Positions 9,154 through 21,002 of a stretch of 64,000 nucleotides of DNA are shown here, in pieces. The DNA is taken from contig OW203762.1 in NCBI GenBank assembly GCA_934045905.1, forward strand, positions 1,798,001 through 1,862,000, given 5' to 3'. The notes under the pieces were generated by a model. It was given only the letters and a program-made list of their open reading frames with translations, was not told the DNA's origin and did no database searches. The position numbers were made by a program, and so were the translations under genes. The stretch's first letter is position 1. Each line of letters opens with the position of its first letter. The stretch comes from Leuctra nigra. Its lineage: Eukaryota; Arthropoda; Insecta; Plecoptera; Leuctridae.

Positions 9154-9986
9154 TAACAATAACTATACATATTCAGAAGGCTTATAATGCCAATAAGCCA
9201 AGGCTTAGGAGGCTTATAATGTTACATAACATTTTATAGATACAAATTTTAGATGGCAGTGAAGTCAGCCGCCATTTTGAGAACCGGAAGTGATGCCAAA
9301 CCCCAAGAACGGCTGGACCAATTGGAACGAAACTTGCGCTATACTTTATGGCATATCATTTTTGTCATATACATAGTAACAAGCACAACTTTTCTTAGCA
9401 ACCAAATCAAAAAGGCGTACCTTTTAAAGGAATTATAGTCTTTGGTGCCACAATATATGTTAAAAATTGTAAGAATTAACTGAAAAAAGGAATGATATCC
9501 CCATAAAAAACACTCCGTATAAAAATACCAGCCAAGTTCTCTTCAACTAAAAAAAATAGGAGAAATCTAAAAATTCAGCATTGAAAAGTAGTGATATCAA
9601 AAAAAGGCTAAGTCAAAACTTTTTAAAAAATACTTGGCGCATCGTTTTTCTAGGGGATCATAGATATATTTTATGTATATGAGTATATTTGATTACAGTC
9701 CTACTTCTATACTATTTATATGCACGATGCGCCAAGTAATTTTTGAAAAGTGTTGACTTTGCCTTTTTTTGATATCACTACTTTTCAGTGCTGAATTTTT
9801 AGATTTCTTATATTTTTTTTTAGTTGAAGAGACTTGGCTGGTATTTTTACACAGAGTGTTTTTATGGGTACAGTTTAACAGGAAGAGTTCCTCTAGCACG
9901 CATGTGCAATTTGAAGTCAGTACGTCACTTCTCCGCTACTTTCTGTACGGCCTCGTGACTGTCCATCTGCAGCCAACTCGACTTAC

Positions 9987-10086
9987 TCTGTGCGGAGGAG
10001 AACGTGAATCTGGTGTCGTTGGTCAAGAAGCCGACGTCCACGTAGAAGCTCATGGCTCCGTGGTTCACCGCCTCCACGATGTCGTC
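9987..10086 (-). CDS. Exon 1 (most upstream confident exon) of unidentified minus-strand gene
   Basis: The minus strand is open for 33 codons plus one base, ending at the perfect donor CAGA|GTAAGT. The peptide reads DDIVEAVNHGAMSFYVDVGF then LTNDTRFTFSSAQ. The start chosen follows GCCGCCAG, a weak acceptor; the frame continues upstream through four in-frame 57-bp repeats (19 residues each, VEAVNHGAMPRDRGRQD-like), so the exon could be longer. A stop in the first 19-bp unit limits it. The one-base exit phase fits exon 2. I cannot name the protein. Confidence 0.55.
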
Positions 10087-10275
10087 CTGGCGGCCCCTGT
10101 CCCGTGGCATGGCTCCGTGGTTCACCGCCTCCACGACGTCGTCCTGGCGGCCCCTGACCCGTGGCATGGCTCCGTGGTTCACCGCCTCCACGACGTCGTC
10201 CTGGTAGACCCTGTCCCGTGGCATGGCTCCGTGGTTCACCGCCTCCACGACATCGTCCTGGTGGCCCCTGTCCTG
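10048..10275. repeat. 57-bp repeat, four copies, in frame with exon 1
   Basis: The unit contains CATGGCTCCGTGGTTCACCG and CCTCCACGACGTCGTCCTGG. Copies differ at a few sites. On the minus strand each encodes 19 residues without stops. The last copy passes into unique exon sequence; the first abuts the 19-bp array, and 57 is three times 19. Confidence 0.9.
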
Positions 10276-11526
10276 CGTTATGTCCTGGAGACGGCGCTAT
10301 GTCCTGGAGACGGCGCTATATCCTGGAGACGGCGCTATGTCCTGGAGACGGCGCTATGTCCTGGAGACGGCGTTATGTCCTGGAGACGGCGTTATGTCCT
10401 GGAGACGGCGCTATGTCCTGGAGACGGTGCTATGTCCTGGAGACGGCGCTATGTCCTGGAGACGGCGTTATGTCCTGGAGACGGTGCTATGTCCTGGAGA
10501 CGGCGCTATGTCCTGGAGACGGCGTTATGTCCTGGAGACGGCGCTATGTCCTGGAGACGGCGTTATGTCCTGGAGACGGCGCTATGTCCTGGAGACGGCG
10601 TTATGTCCTGGAGACGGCGCTATGTCCTGGAGACGGCGCTATGTCCTGGAGACGGCGTTATGTCCTGGAGACGGCGCTATGTCCTGGAGACGGCGTTATG
10701 TCCTGGAGACGGCGTTATGTCCTGGAGACGGCGCTATGTCCTGGAGACGGCGTTATGTCCTGGAGACAGCGTTATGTCCTGGAGACGGCGCTATGTCCTG
10801 GAGACGGTGCTATGTCCTGGAGACGGCGCTATGTCCTGGAGACGGCGCTATGTCCTGGAGACGGCGTTATGTCCTGGAGACGGCGCTATGTCCTGGAGAC
10901 GGTGCTATGTCCTGGAGACGGCGCTATGTCCTGGAGACGGCGTTATGTCCTGGAGACGGTGCTATGTCCTGGAGACGGCGCTATGTCCTGGAGACGGCGT
11001 TATGTCCTGGAGACGGCGCTATGTCCTGGAGACGGCGTTATGTCCTGGAGACGGCGCTATGTCCTGGAGACGGCGTTATGTCCTGGAGACGGCGCTATGT
11101 CCTGGAGACGGCGCTATGTCCTGGAGACGGCGTTATGTCCTGGAGACGGCGCTATGTCCTGGAGACGGCGTTATGTCCTGGAGACGGCGTTATGTCCTGG
11201 AGACGGCGCTATGTCCTGGAGACGGCGTTATGTCCTGGAGACAGCGTTATGTCCTGGAGACGGCGCTATGTCCTGGAGACGGTGCTATGTCCTGGAGACG
11301 GCGCTATGTCCTGGAGACAGCGTTATGTCCTGGAGACGGCGCTATGTCCTGGAGACGGTGCTATGTCCTGGAGACGGCGCTATGTCCTGGAGACGGCGCT
11401 ATGTCCTGGAGACGGCGTTATGTCCTGGAGACGGCGCTATGTCCTGGAGACGGCGTTATGTCCTGGAGACGGCGCTATGTCCTGGAGACGGCGCTATGTC
11501 CTGGAGACGGCGCTATGTCCTGGAGA
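10276..11526. repeat. 19-bp minisatellite, about 66 copies
   Basis: Unit TCCTGGAGACGGCGCTATG, with C/T and G/A variants (GGCGTTATG, GGTGCTATG, ACAGCG). All three plus frames are open across it because 19 is not a multiple of three and no frame of the unit creates a stop; the long open frames are artefacts of this. On the minus strand each unit reads CGCCGTCTCCAG|GACATAG, which resembles a splice acceptor. Confidence 0.97.
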
Positions 11527-11854
11527 ATGAAACACAACTGAACTGAACTACACCGTCTGACACTTGAATGAACAATGCGGCAAAAGCCAGAGATTAATCC
11601 TAAGCGATGAGATATGATCGCTAATTGAAGTGAACAATGCTATTTACAATCTTATGACTTGTCTTATCATTCAAACACTTATCTTAATCCACGTCACTTA
11701 TAGGAATTTAGTTGTAGTTAAATGACTCAGTGTTATCAATAATCAATCATAAATGATACTGACAATAATAAGGGGCTTACGACGATCTTTGTAAAAGAAT
11801 TTAACAAATGCATTTTCAAGTAATCATTTTGCCTGCACTTTGTGTATTATCCAA
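11527..11854. other. Unassigned intergenic or intronic DNA
   Basis: AT-rich sequence with no ORF, tandem repeat or recognised element between the 19-bp array and the next Helitron-like element. Confidence 0.5.
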
Positions 11855-12718
11855 CTAGGAAAACGCTCTGTATAACGCGTTGATGAGCGAGCACGGACAC
11901 GCGCAACACCTCGAACCGAAAATATGTCTATTGAAAATTCGTCAGACTTGTAGGTATAAAAATCTCCAAATATTCCTAAAGTATTAGTCCCAATAGCCAT
12001 GCAAAGTTTTAAGTTGATCGATTGAACCTTTATGATTAAAATGTTCCTTGTTAAAATTCAAAAATCATATGATATATTTAAAAGAATATACCTGGGACCA
12101 CTCATATGATAAAACAATATTAGACGATCTGTTGAACGGTCATATCAGTTTCATACGTTTGAATGTTTCTGCTCTAACTACCTTGGAACTATAAAGAGTC
12201 GAAGAAGCCGTGATCAACATTTTCGAGAAATTTGACAGATAACACGCAAAATGTCAGTAAAATGCCAATAACTTTTGGATTTAAACACAGATGAGTCTGA
12301 AAATTGTCAAAAATACAGATAATGTTAGTCCCAATGACCATGCAAAGTTTTAAGTTGATCGGTCATTCGGTTCTAGTTTAAATTTCAAAAATCATATGAA
12401 AGATTTTTTTAAATTTTAACCAATGGGAGGATTTGGCTGAAACTTTGTATGATTGGGTAAAATGTAAGTGGTAATGACTTGTCAAAATTTCAAATTGATA
12501 AAACAAACCAATCGAAAGATAATTTTTTTTAAATTTAAACCAATCACGGGATCCCGTTCAAAAACGATCCCAGGGACCGCATAGAGTACGTTAGTATGTG
12601 TACAAAATTTCAGATTGATTGCTTGAGCGGTTTGACCTGGGGTGTGACCACAAAAAAAAAGAACACACAGAGAAAGTGCCATAAGAGTACCGTGGTGACG
12701 CTCGCTACGCTCGCTCAA
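11855..12718 (-). mobile_element. Helitron-like element, full copy (864 bp)
   Basis: On the minus strand it begins TTGAGCGAGCGTAGCGAGCG after an A and ends CTAG before a T. The interior carries phrases found in all copies, such as AAGTTTTAAGTTGATCG and AACCAATCACGGGATCCCG. No ORF of interest. Confidence 0.75.
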
Positions 12719-12744
12719 TTATTACGTCATCCTCTGAACTCTTA

Positions 12745-14170
12745 CTAGGAAAACGCTCGGTGTAACGCGTTGATGAGCGAGCACCGACACGCACGACATC
12801 GCCAATCATAGCACGATCCATTCAATCAAAGATAACTTACTATACATTATTTATTACCAATTTTCCTTGCAACTTTTCATAAACACTCTGGATCAATTAA
12901 ATAACAGATTATTGTACTGATATTTTTCCATCAATCTCTTTGGACAGATATTCAAACACTTAAAACAGCAATAAGTCTGTAAATTCTTGACCGATTGTGC
13001 TGGAAATGTGTAAAATATGATGTTATCTAGTCAAAACGTCGTTTTCATAACTGTGAAACACAATCCATATCGTAAAATAAATTATTTTAGATAAGGTATA
13101 CCTATACCTATGTATATGAAATACCTACATTACATTTTAACTATCATATTGCAATATGATCCACTAAGAAAAGAATCTGTCTTACTTGATATTGAGAATA
13201 GCCATCTATAAACTTTGCTTTGCTACATAGAGCAACCCAGAATGCAGTGGAGTTTCTGTTTTGAAATGTCATTTCTGACAGTTATTAAAACTGTCAATAA
13301 GTGCATCTATGTTCTTGACTGGTAGGGCTGAAAATTTGTAAAATAAGAGACAATGTTGGTCTGAACGACCATGCAAAATATGAGTTTGATTGATCAGATT
13401 AATCGAAGACCATTTGATAGGTCAAATGGTGGTGTGGCTATAGGCCGTTTTAAATTAAGTATACAAATGAAAAATATTGGTGCCAATCCTTGCTAAGTTT
13501 TAAGTTGCCAATCCTTGCTAAGTTTTAAGTTGATCGATTAAACCTTTATGATTGAACGGTTCCTTGTTAATTTTCAAAAATCACAGGATTTCGTTCAAAA
13601 AATATACCTGGGACCACCCATATGATATGATATGTAGTGTGTGTACACAATATCAGATCAATCTGTTGAACGGTCATTATTAGTTTCATATCGTTTAAAA
13701 CTTTCTGCTCTAACTAGGTACCTTGCCTTGTAGATTCGAAGTCGCCGTGAATTTGACAGCCAACACGCAAAATGTCCCTAAAATGACAAAACTTTTGAAA
13801 ATAACGACAGATTAGACTGAAAATTGGCAAAAATACCTTAAATGTTGGTACCAATGACCACGCGAAGTTTTAAGTTGATCGGTCAATCTGTTCTAGTTTA
13901 AATGTCAAAAATCACATGAAAAATGGGTTTAAATTTGAACCAATAGGAGGATTTGGCTGAAACTTTTTATGATTGGGTACAATGTTGGTTGCAATGTTTT
14001 TGCTAAATTTCAAATTGATCGAAGCAACCAATCGAAAGATAATTTTTTTAAAAATTGAACCAATCACGGGAGCCCGTTCAAAAACGATCCCAGGGACCGC
14101 ATAGATTACGTTAGTATGTGTACAAAATTTCAGATCGATTGCTTGAACGGTTTGACCTGGGCTGTGACCA

Positions 14171-14202
<32 letters not shown>

Positions 14203-14260
14203 AAACACACAGAGAAAGTGCCATAAGAGTACCGTGGTGACGCTCGCTACGCTCGCTCAA
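12745..14260 (-). mobile_element. Helitron-like element, copy of 1,516 bp
   Basis: Same termini: TTGAGCGAGCGTAGC start and CTAG end, A/T flanks. Longer than the 864-bp copy because of about 600 bp of extra interior (near 12,900-13,450), part of which (from about 13,320) resembles interior sequence of other family members. An A run of about 30 lies near 14,169-14,201. Confidence 0.7.
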
Positions 14261-14638
14261 TTATCTACCCCGGAAATACTTGACTTTTTCGTAAAAATTG
14301 CTGTATACTAGGAAAACGCTCAGTGTAACGCGTTGATGAGCGAGCACAGAACATGCAACATCCCCATAGTAACGATGCACGACACGGCACAAGCAGGGAC
14401 GACGCTAAGGGGGGGCCTGGGGGGGCCACGGCCCCCCCAAACATTCGCGCGGCCCCCCCTTGTGCCCCCCCAAACCAAATGTGAGAAAATAAATATCTTG
14501 AAAGACTATACTTTCTTCAATTTTTTGCACTGTTCAGATTATCAAATAAAACATCAGCTGACAATGTTTTGCAAATAGCCGACTTTCGTATGCCAGACAT
14601 AATGAAGTTCCTAAGAAGTATAGCAGGGTTGACAAAAA

Positions 14639-14884
14639 TTGTATAAGATACGGAGCTCAAAAATAAGGAAAGATCTTGCAATGGAGACTCTAAGTTTCAA
14701 ATTAGGAAAGGAGAGATTGAAATGGTTTGGTCGATTGAAAGGGATGAGACAAGAGAGGATACCGAGAAAGGAGGCAGATAGAGCAGCAATGGGAGGGAAA
14801 AGAAAGGCAGGGAGACCGCGAACGAAGTGGATGAGTGGAGTGAAGGTGGCTGTGGAAAAAGTGGAGAGTCTTGGAAAATGGTAA
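14639..14884 (+). pseudogene. Carboxy-terminal fragment of a LINE ORF inside the hAT-type element
   Basis: The plus strand reads LKWFGRLKGMRQERIPRKEA, then GKRKAGRPRTKWMSGV. This Trp-Phe-Gly ... Arg-Ile-Pro ... Gly-Arg-Pro-Arg-x-x-Trp pattern is the familiar tail of many non-LTR retrotransposon polymerase ORFs (the part distal to the reverse transcriptase). The upstream catalytic domain is missing. It was probably captured by the hAT-type element or inserted into it. Confidence 0.65.
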
Positions 14885-14970
14885 GGGACGAAAAATGGTG
14901 AGAGGACAGTTCATAAAAATTAGTGTAGGGATAATTTTTTGAAGGCTTCAGTTTTTTTAATTATCCCCAC

Positions 14971-15276
14971 CAGGCGCGTAGGAAAGGGAGGAGGATGGGG
15001 GAGAATCCCCCCCTCTGATTCAATACCCCTCCCTTTGTAGTTATATTTATGTGTCAAGAAAAAAATGTGCTTAAAAAGTGTTAAATTTGCATAAAAATGC
15101 ACCAAATTGATGTCTGAAATTCAAAAATTTTCCAGGGCTGTGCGCCCCGGACCTGCATTTTACTGGGGGGCCCTCCCCCCAGACCCCCCATTGTCTTCGT
15201 ATAGACACTAATATCTCCAGCTCAAGTTATTTTACATATTATTCCCCCCCTTGCAAATTTAGTTCCTACGCGCCTG
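14971..15276. mobile_element. hAT-like MITE, 306 bp, 8-bp target duplication
   Basis: Ends CAGGCGCGTAGGAA / TTCCTACGCGCCTG are flanked by ATCCCCAC at 14963-14970 and 15277-15284. It is nested inside the 993-bp hAT-type element. It has no coding capacity. Confidence 0.88.
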
Positions 15277-15550
15277 ATCCCCACGGCACAATTGAAAATA
15301 TACATGTGAAAATACGTTTGCCCCCCCTAAAAAGTTTATTGCCCTACCTAGGCCCCCCCTGTATAAAAATCCTAGCGTCGTCCCTGGGCACAAGACAATT
15401 TTCTCTGCAATTTTTCAATCTCCATAATACTCTGGATGAATCACTGATCCATTGTGTCGTGAAGTCTTACCTACATACCTTCTCCAGAAATCTCTTGTGA
15501 CATCCCATACTAAACTCGTAAAATAACAATTAATACTTGACTGATTGGTA

Positions 15551-15759
15551 GAGCCAAGATTATATGGTTTTATCACTTTTAATCACGAAATTTTGCTTTA
15601 AAATCCAACATTTTGTAAAATTTCTATTTTGTGATTTTATTTTATCTGTGTTGATTAACATAAAACTAAGAGAAATTATATCTTAAAACCATCAAAACAC
15701 AAAATTGCCAATATTTAAAACGAAATTTAGGCAATTTTAAAACCATATAATCTTGGCTC
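15551..15759. mobile_element. Short palindromic MITE, about 210 bp
   Basis: Inverted ends GAGCCAAGATTATATGG / CCATATAATCTTGGCTC. ACTGATTGG precedes and follows it within two or three bases, consistent with a target duplication of about nine bases. Confidence 0.75.
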
Positions 15760-15833
15760 ATACTGATTGGGGTTACAATATGTAAAATTTAATATTAAGT
15801 TGGTCTTGATCACCATGCAAAATTTGAACTTAA

Positions 15834-16376
15834 GGTAGCACAACTGAAATCTCATATCTTCCAAATAAGCCTATTTTTGGCAGAGGTATCAATAATCACT
15901 ATTTACACGATATTGTGAAATATGAAGAACTTGTCGTGTCTAGATTTTGAGATATTGTAGTTATAAATTCCTATTTTTAACATGTAGTCTTATGGGGGCC
16001 ATTAAAATCATGACGATTTCCATGCTATTTTTGAGTTTTTAATTTTACTGAGGTTCAACGTTTTTTCAAAAAACTGATTTCTAGATAGATAGTTGGACAT
16101 TCTATTAGGAAAAAAATTGAAAACAATACCAACGTGTGCTATTTTAAAAGTTATCAACCAAAAACTAAATGATTTCCCTATACCTCCTGTGTTACAGTTT
16201 TGTTCATTCTCGGAAAGCAATAAATTGAAACCTCGCTATACGACAGGGGTTGCAAGTTAAATGACATTTTATGATTCATTTATACTTAAATATAGTTGAA
16301 ATGTAGGAAAACGTTTTCTGAACTTGTAATTTCAAGATTTTATTTTTTTTTGTATATGTATAATGAAGGTACTACC
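15834..16376. mobile_element. TTAA-flanked MITE, 543 bp
   Basis: TTAA lies at 15830-15833 and 16377-16380; the ends are GGTAGCAC and its approximate inverse GTACTACC. A related host copy near 24,717-24,730 shows the uninterrupted sequence with one TTAA. This fits piggyBac-type target choice. No transposase. Confidence 0.75.
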
Positions 16377-17094
16377 TTAATGTGAACATTTTTATTATCG
16401 ACCAATCAGAAGACATTATTTAAACTAAACCAATTAGAGGATTTGGCCTTCGTACTGCATCCGATTTTATGCGCTAGCTTAAAAATGCTTTCATTTTACT
16501 GTACATTGTGGATAACTTGGCTGCTCTACAGGCCTTGCCTTGGAACAGAAGCTTAAAGAAGGCAGGGATGACAATTTAGTATACATTTTTCAAGATTATG
16601 GAATAAAATGACCTTAAAATGACAAAACTTTTGAAAATAACGACAGATTAGACTGAAAATTGGCAAAAATACCTAAAATGTTGGCACCAATGACCACGCG
16701 AAGTTTTAAGTTGATCGGTCAATCTGTTCTAGTTTAAATGTCAAAAATCACATGAAAAATGGTTTTAAATTTAAACCAATAGGAGGATTTGGCTAAAACT
16801 TTTTATGATTGGGTACAATGTTTGTTGCAATGTTTTTGCTTAATTTCAAATTGATCGAAGCAACCAATCGAAAGATAATTTTTTTTAAATTTGAACCAAT
16901 CACGGGAGCCCGTTCAAAAACGATCCCAGGGACCGCATAGAGTATGTTAGTATGTGTACAAAATTTCAGATCGATTGCTTGAGCGGTTTGACCTGGGCTG
17001 TGACCACAAAAAAAAACAAAAAAAAAACACACAAACAAACACACAGAGAAAGTGCCATAAGAGTACCGTGGTGACGCTCGCTACGCTCGCTCAA

Positions 17095-18318
17095 TTAATA
17101 ATGATAACATAAAAATAGTTGAAAAAATTAGGGTTATTGCCCAAAACATTGCTTATCCATGAGAAATGTTTTGGGACTACACACCAGCCATTGCCCCGGA
17201 CTACTCTCCTCTGAACTCTTATTATCTACTGAAATATTGCTTAACGATTAATCGATATCGTTGTTTATTATTGTTTCTGTTTTTATTATTATTATTTATA
17301 TCAAGTAATATTTGTTCATTCTGTAGCAACTAAGTTCTTGCAATTGTCAGCTAGGTTTTATAACTTGCCCCAATGGAAGTCTGTAGAGTCTACGTCACTC
17401 CCTGCTCTCAAGTCTCAAGTCTCAAGTCTCAAGTCTCAAGTTTCAAGTTTCAAGTTGGTTTTCATTTATCCAAAGAACATTTACAAATTATAACTCTGTG
17501 TATAAGCAATGGTATAAGTACCATAAAAAGATAAAAGGTTACCTTGTTTGCTTGTGGCAGGGAATATCTATGATTATTGGAATTGACAAAGATTGAACAC
17601 AACAATACATAAAATAACACAATCAAATGTCAGTAGGACAAGAATATTAAGAATCAACCAACTAGTTCATAATCAAAAGTAATCAAGTGAGACGTGATAA
17701 CTAATCTACTAATATAAAGACGATATTAGAATTATTCTGCTTGTAAGTGAGCAGACGAATTCCTAGCTCATAATATCCCAGACTGCACGTTGCTATTAGC
17801 GTGAGGAGAATGAAATTACGGCTACTGAAATGCACAGATACGACATCATTCTCTTGGCCTGAATGCACTGCACTTGATCAAGTTATCTTTTACTTTACTT
17901 GACCGCATTCGTTCGCAGGGGAATGAAAGTTGGATTGAACAAAATCATATCAATTCCTATAATTCCGTTAAGGGTGAAGGTCTGGGAAAATATTTTTTAT
18001 TGAAATTAATAATATTTATAAATTTTTTCAACATTTCATCACAATATTCCCGTCACTTAAAACTCTGAACTTCAAGTTTTCAATATACGTTTTCAGAAAT
18101 GAGGAAATTTCAACACAGGACGTATAGGAAGTTTTGTCAACTTGCCATGTTGAAGATTTAATGATCTTGAACATTTGTTCCGAATTGTCTACCTTCTATT
18201 ATTTATTTTCAAAACACCAAAATATATACAGTGTTTTGCTGGTAGTGGGAATAGGACAATCCCCATAGCACAAGTGCCCCACTACCACTGTAAAATAAAT
18301 ATACTATATAAATTAAAA
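17095..18318. other. Unassigned DNA with a short AAGTCTC repeat
   Basis: No supportable gene. A seven-base repeat (AAGTCTC, about six units) lies at 17,407-17,457. At 18,241-18,292 a short palindrome GTAGTGGG...CCCACTAC encloses a phrase similar to the 85-bp minisatellite unit at 44 kb. Confidence 0.5.
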
Positions 18319-19342
18319 CTAGGAAAACGCTCTGTGTAACGCGTTGATGAGCGAGCACGGATACGCAAGGAAATAATTCTTGAATTTCGTCACAGACTTG
18401 TATAAAAGTCTCCAAAAGTTCCTAAAATATTGGTCCCAATAACCTTGAAAAGTCGATCGATTGAACCTTTCTGATTGAACGGTTCCTCGTTAATTTTCAA
18501 TAATCACTTGATCTCATTAAAAAAAAATATACCTGGGACCACTCATATAATATTAGTGTGTGTATACTTAATATCAGATTGATCTGTTATGATCTGTTGA
18601 ACAGTCATTATTCGAACAAATAAGCGATACGTAATGGAGCCACTTCTGGCAGGAAACTTTTTAGATGCACTTTTTTATTTTGATGTTCGTGTTTCCATAG
18701 GGCAGTGAAAAAGGAGAAACATATTAAATTTAGATTTAGTTACAAGTTTACTTTTTCAGCCATAACAAACAACTAAAGCAAATTTTATATCATTTATTTA
18801 CATAAATAAACCCTTTATATCCTCCATTATGGATAGTACCAAAGAATCCACCAGAGGTCAGTCGTGTTCCTTATTTTCTCGAATTAGTTTCATATTCATT
18901 TGAAAGTTTCTACTCGAACTACCTTGAAAGATGGAACTGAAGCGTCGAAGATGCCGTGATCACTATTTTCGAGAAATTTGACATCAACACGCAAAATGTC
19001 CGTAAAAAGTCAACAACTTTTGGATTTTAGCACAGATTAGTCTGAAATTTGTCAAAAACACAGATATTGTTGGTCCCAATGACCACGCAAAGTTTTAAAA
19101 TGATCAGTCAAACGGTTCTAGTTTAAATTTCAAAAATCACCGGAAAGATGTGTTTAAATTTTAACCAATGGGAGGATTTGGCTGAAACTTTGTAAGATTA
19201 GGGAAAATGTTGGTCGTATTGACTTGTCAAATTTCAAATTGATCGGAACAACCAATCGAAAGATATTTTTTTTAAAATTTGAACCAATCACGGGATCCCG
19301 TTCAAAAACGATCCCAGGGACCGCATAAATTACGTTAGTACT
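18319..19342 (-). mobile_element. Helitron-like element, 5'-truncated, with insertion near 18.6-18.9 kb
   Basis: The CTAG end and hairpin are present at 18319. Family sequence runs to ACGTTAGTA near 19,341 and then stops abruptly. Host sequence is interrupted between TCATTATTCGAA (about 18,616) and CGAATTAGTTTCAT (about 18,880) by about 270 bp of unrelated AT-rich DNA. Confidence 0.6.
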
Positions 19343-21002
19343 AGAGATGTACATGACATGTAATATAATATAATCCACGTAATACATGACACAATAAGCT
19401 CTCTTTCTGGGCAAGGCAATGCATAACAGAAGATGGACCACCATTAAAATAAAACTACTCTGATATGCTGGCAAAGAATTCGTAGCTTGCACGAACTTCT
19501 TTTGTTTTATATCAGCAATGCTAAATTATTGAATTGTCCACCCATTACGTTGGCACGTTGACGGTTCAGATGTATAACTTTATTGAGGTTAATCGATGTA
19601 TTTTTGTAATGTGAGTGATTTCTCTTCCTACTAAAGTAATCTCCGGAGCCTATACAATTTCCCAGGTACTCCTCTATAAAATATCGTCAAAAAAGCAGAG
19701 AATCACAGCTATTCTGCGTGCCATTAAGATGGCGACGGCAACAATGAGATGACATCACATGCAACCTATGAATTGTCTCTCGTGACAATGTTTTTCAACT
19801 CACGGAATGACCAATCATAAATGCAAATCAAGGCTTATTTATAGTTATATCTGTGGAAGGTGCATACTTACCCCACACTAACCCCAATGCACACATGTAG
19901 TGTAATACGTACATTAAAAACAATGAAAACATGTGTAACTATTTTGAAAATATTTAAATCTATCGTGAATAACTCAATATTATTAAAACATTTTAAGCAT
20001 GATAAAAAAAATATAACCAGATACGACTCAATGAAGAATAAAAACAAAAACTACAGTTGCATGGTATATAGAATTCAAATGATTTTATAATAATTGAAAC
20101 ACAACAGAATAAAATGTATCAACATGATGATCTAATTCAGGTTCCAAAATTTTATTTAATCGAATCCTGTTTACAATTTAATTATCGTGTCAAGAGATGT
20201 TACATCATAGTCTAGGGAATTCTTCTCCGCAACCGACTGGCCTTGTCCATCACGGGGGTGGGGGGGGGGGGGGGTCCAAGATAAGAATATATATTTGAGA
20301 CTGAATTAAAACAAATAGGCGTGATTGATAATAAAATGGAATATGATTTGATTTGTAATTATGATTTACGAAAAGTGGAATCGAGATTTAATCGAAGTTC
20401 GTCACTTTTTATGTAATAACTTAAAAATTACGAAATTTACGAAATTTTATGCATGATTTCACTGGAACTTATCCTGATTATTGAATCGTTGTGCAGTCAG
20501 CAGAAAATGTATGTTCTTGCTTGATTGATCATTGTTTATAGTCATATCAAATGAGATACGTATTGGAGATAGGTCCAATATCAAAAGGTAACTATATTAC
20601 GATGTGGACAGAAATGTTCCCTTGTGCCCCCCCCCCCCCCCCCCCCATTACCTACCAAAACGTCAGCATTTATTCACATGAAATGTTGCTTTGCCAGTGA
20701 TTCTTAGTCAAGGTCTCCAGTGGAAATTCCAATATTTTCTTAACTGCCAAATGGATTCACGGCTTTCTACATTTGGAAAGTTTCGAAGTAAGTGACTGTT
20801 TCAATGACAATTTGGCTTTTATTTTATATCTCTCTAAATACTTATCAGATTCAAACGAAACTTTTTGCTTGTCAGTTCGCTTGAAATTATGTACAGGAAA
20901 AGTCAAGTTTCGTTGAAAATCGTGCTAAATTCTCGATGTCTTTAGACGCGAATCGTAACGCAACATCCGAGCTCCGGATTCCATGGCCAAATATTGTTCT
21001 GG
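19343..21002. other. Unassigned AT-rich DNA with G and C runs
   Basis: No gene I can support. A G-rich run (about 20,257-20,273) and a C run (about 20,629-20,646) are the only conspicuous sequences. Confidence 0.5.

Larger units (their letters stand above)
6484..9868 (-). mobile_element. Composite foldback element, copy C1, split by a Helitron-like insertion
   Basis: Read on the minus strand this is a palindromic CACTCCG module (9868-9499) followed by an arm ending in GGCTGGGTGGAGCG near 6484. The same order is seen on the plus strand at 7655-8975 and 48966-50405. The insertion at 7096-9153 splits the arm. The arm contains recurring pieces such as CCGGAAGTGACGTCAT and AAAATGGCGG. Confidence 0.7.
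14394..15386. mobile_element. hAT-type element, 993 bp, 8-bp target duplication
   Basis: Terminal inverted repeats CAGGGACGACGCTA / TAGCGTCGTCCCTG are flanked by GGCACAAG on both sides (14386-14393 and 15387-15394). The related host copy near 23,764 reads GGCACAAGACGATTTTC without the insert. Eight-base duplications and CAGGG-type ends fit the hAT superfamily. No transposase; G/C-run-rich ends. Confidence 0.85.
14308..17094 (-). mobile_element. Helitron-like element carrying four nested insertions
   Basis: Minus-strand start TTGAGCGAGCGTAGC and end CTAG. Its body is interrupted by a hAT-type element (14394-15386, itself holding another at 14971-15276), a MITE at 15551-15759 and a TTAA-flanked element at 15834-16376. 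Each boundary can be drawn because other family members run through the same host sequence. Confidence 0.75.

Noticed and set aside
9769..11546. Very long open frames (up to 590 codons) in all three plus frames
   Set aside because: They are produced by the 19-bp array, whose unit has no stop in any frame; no unique coding sequence, start context or family motif.
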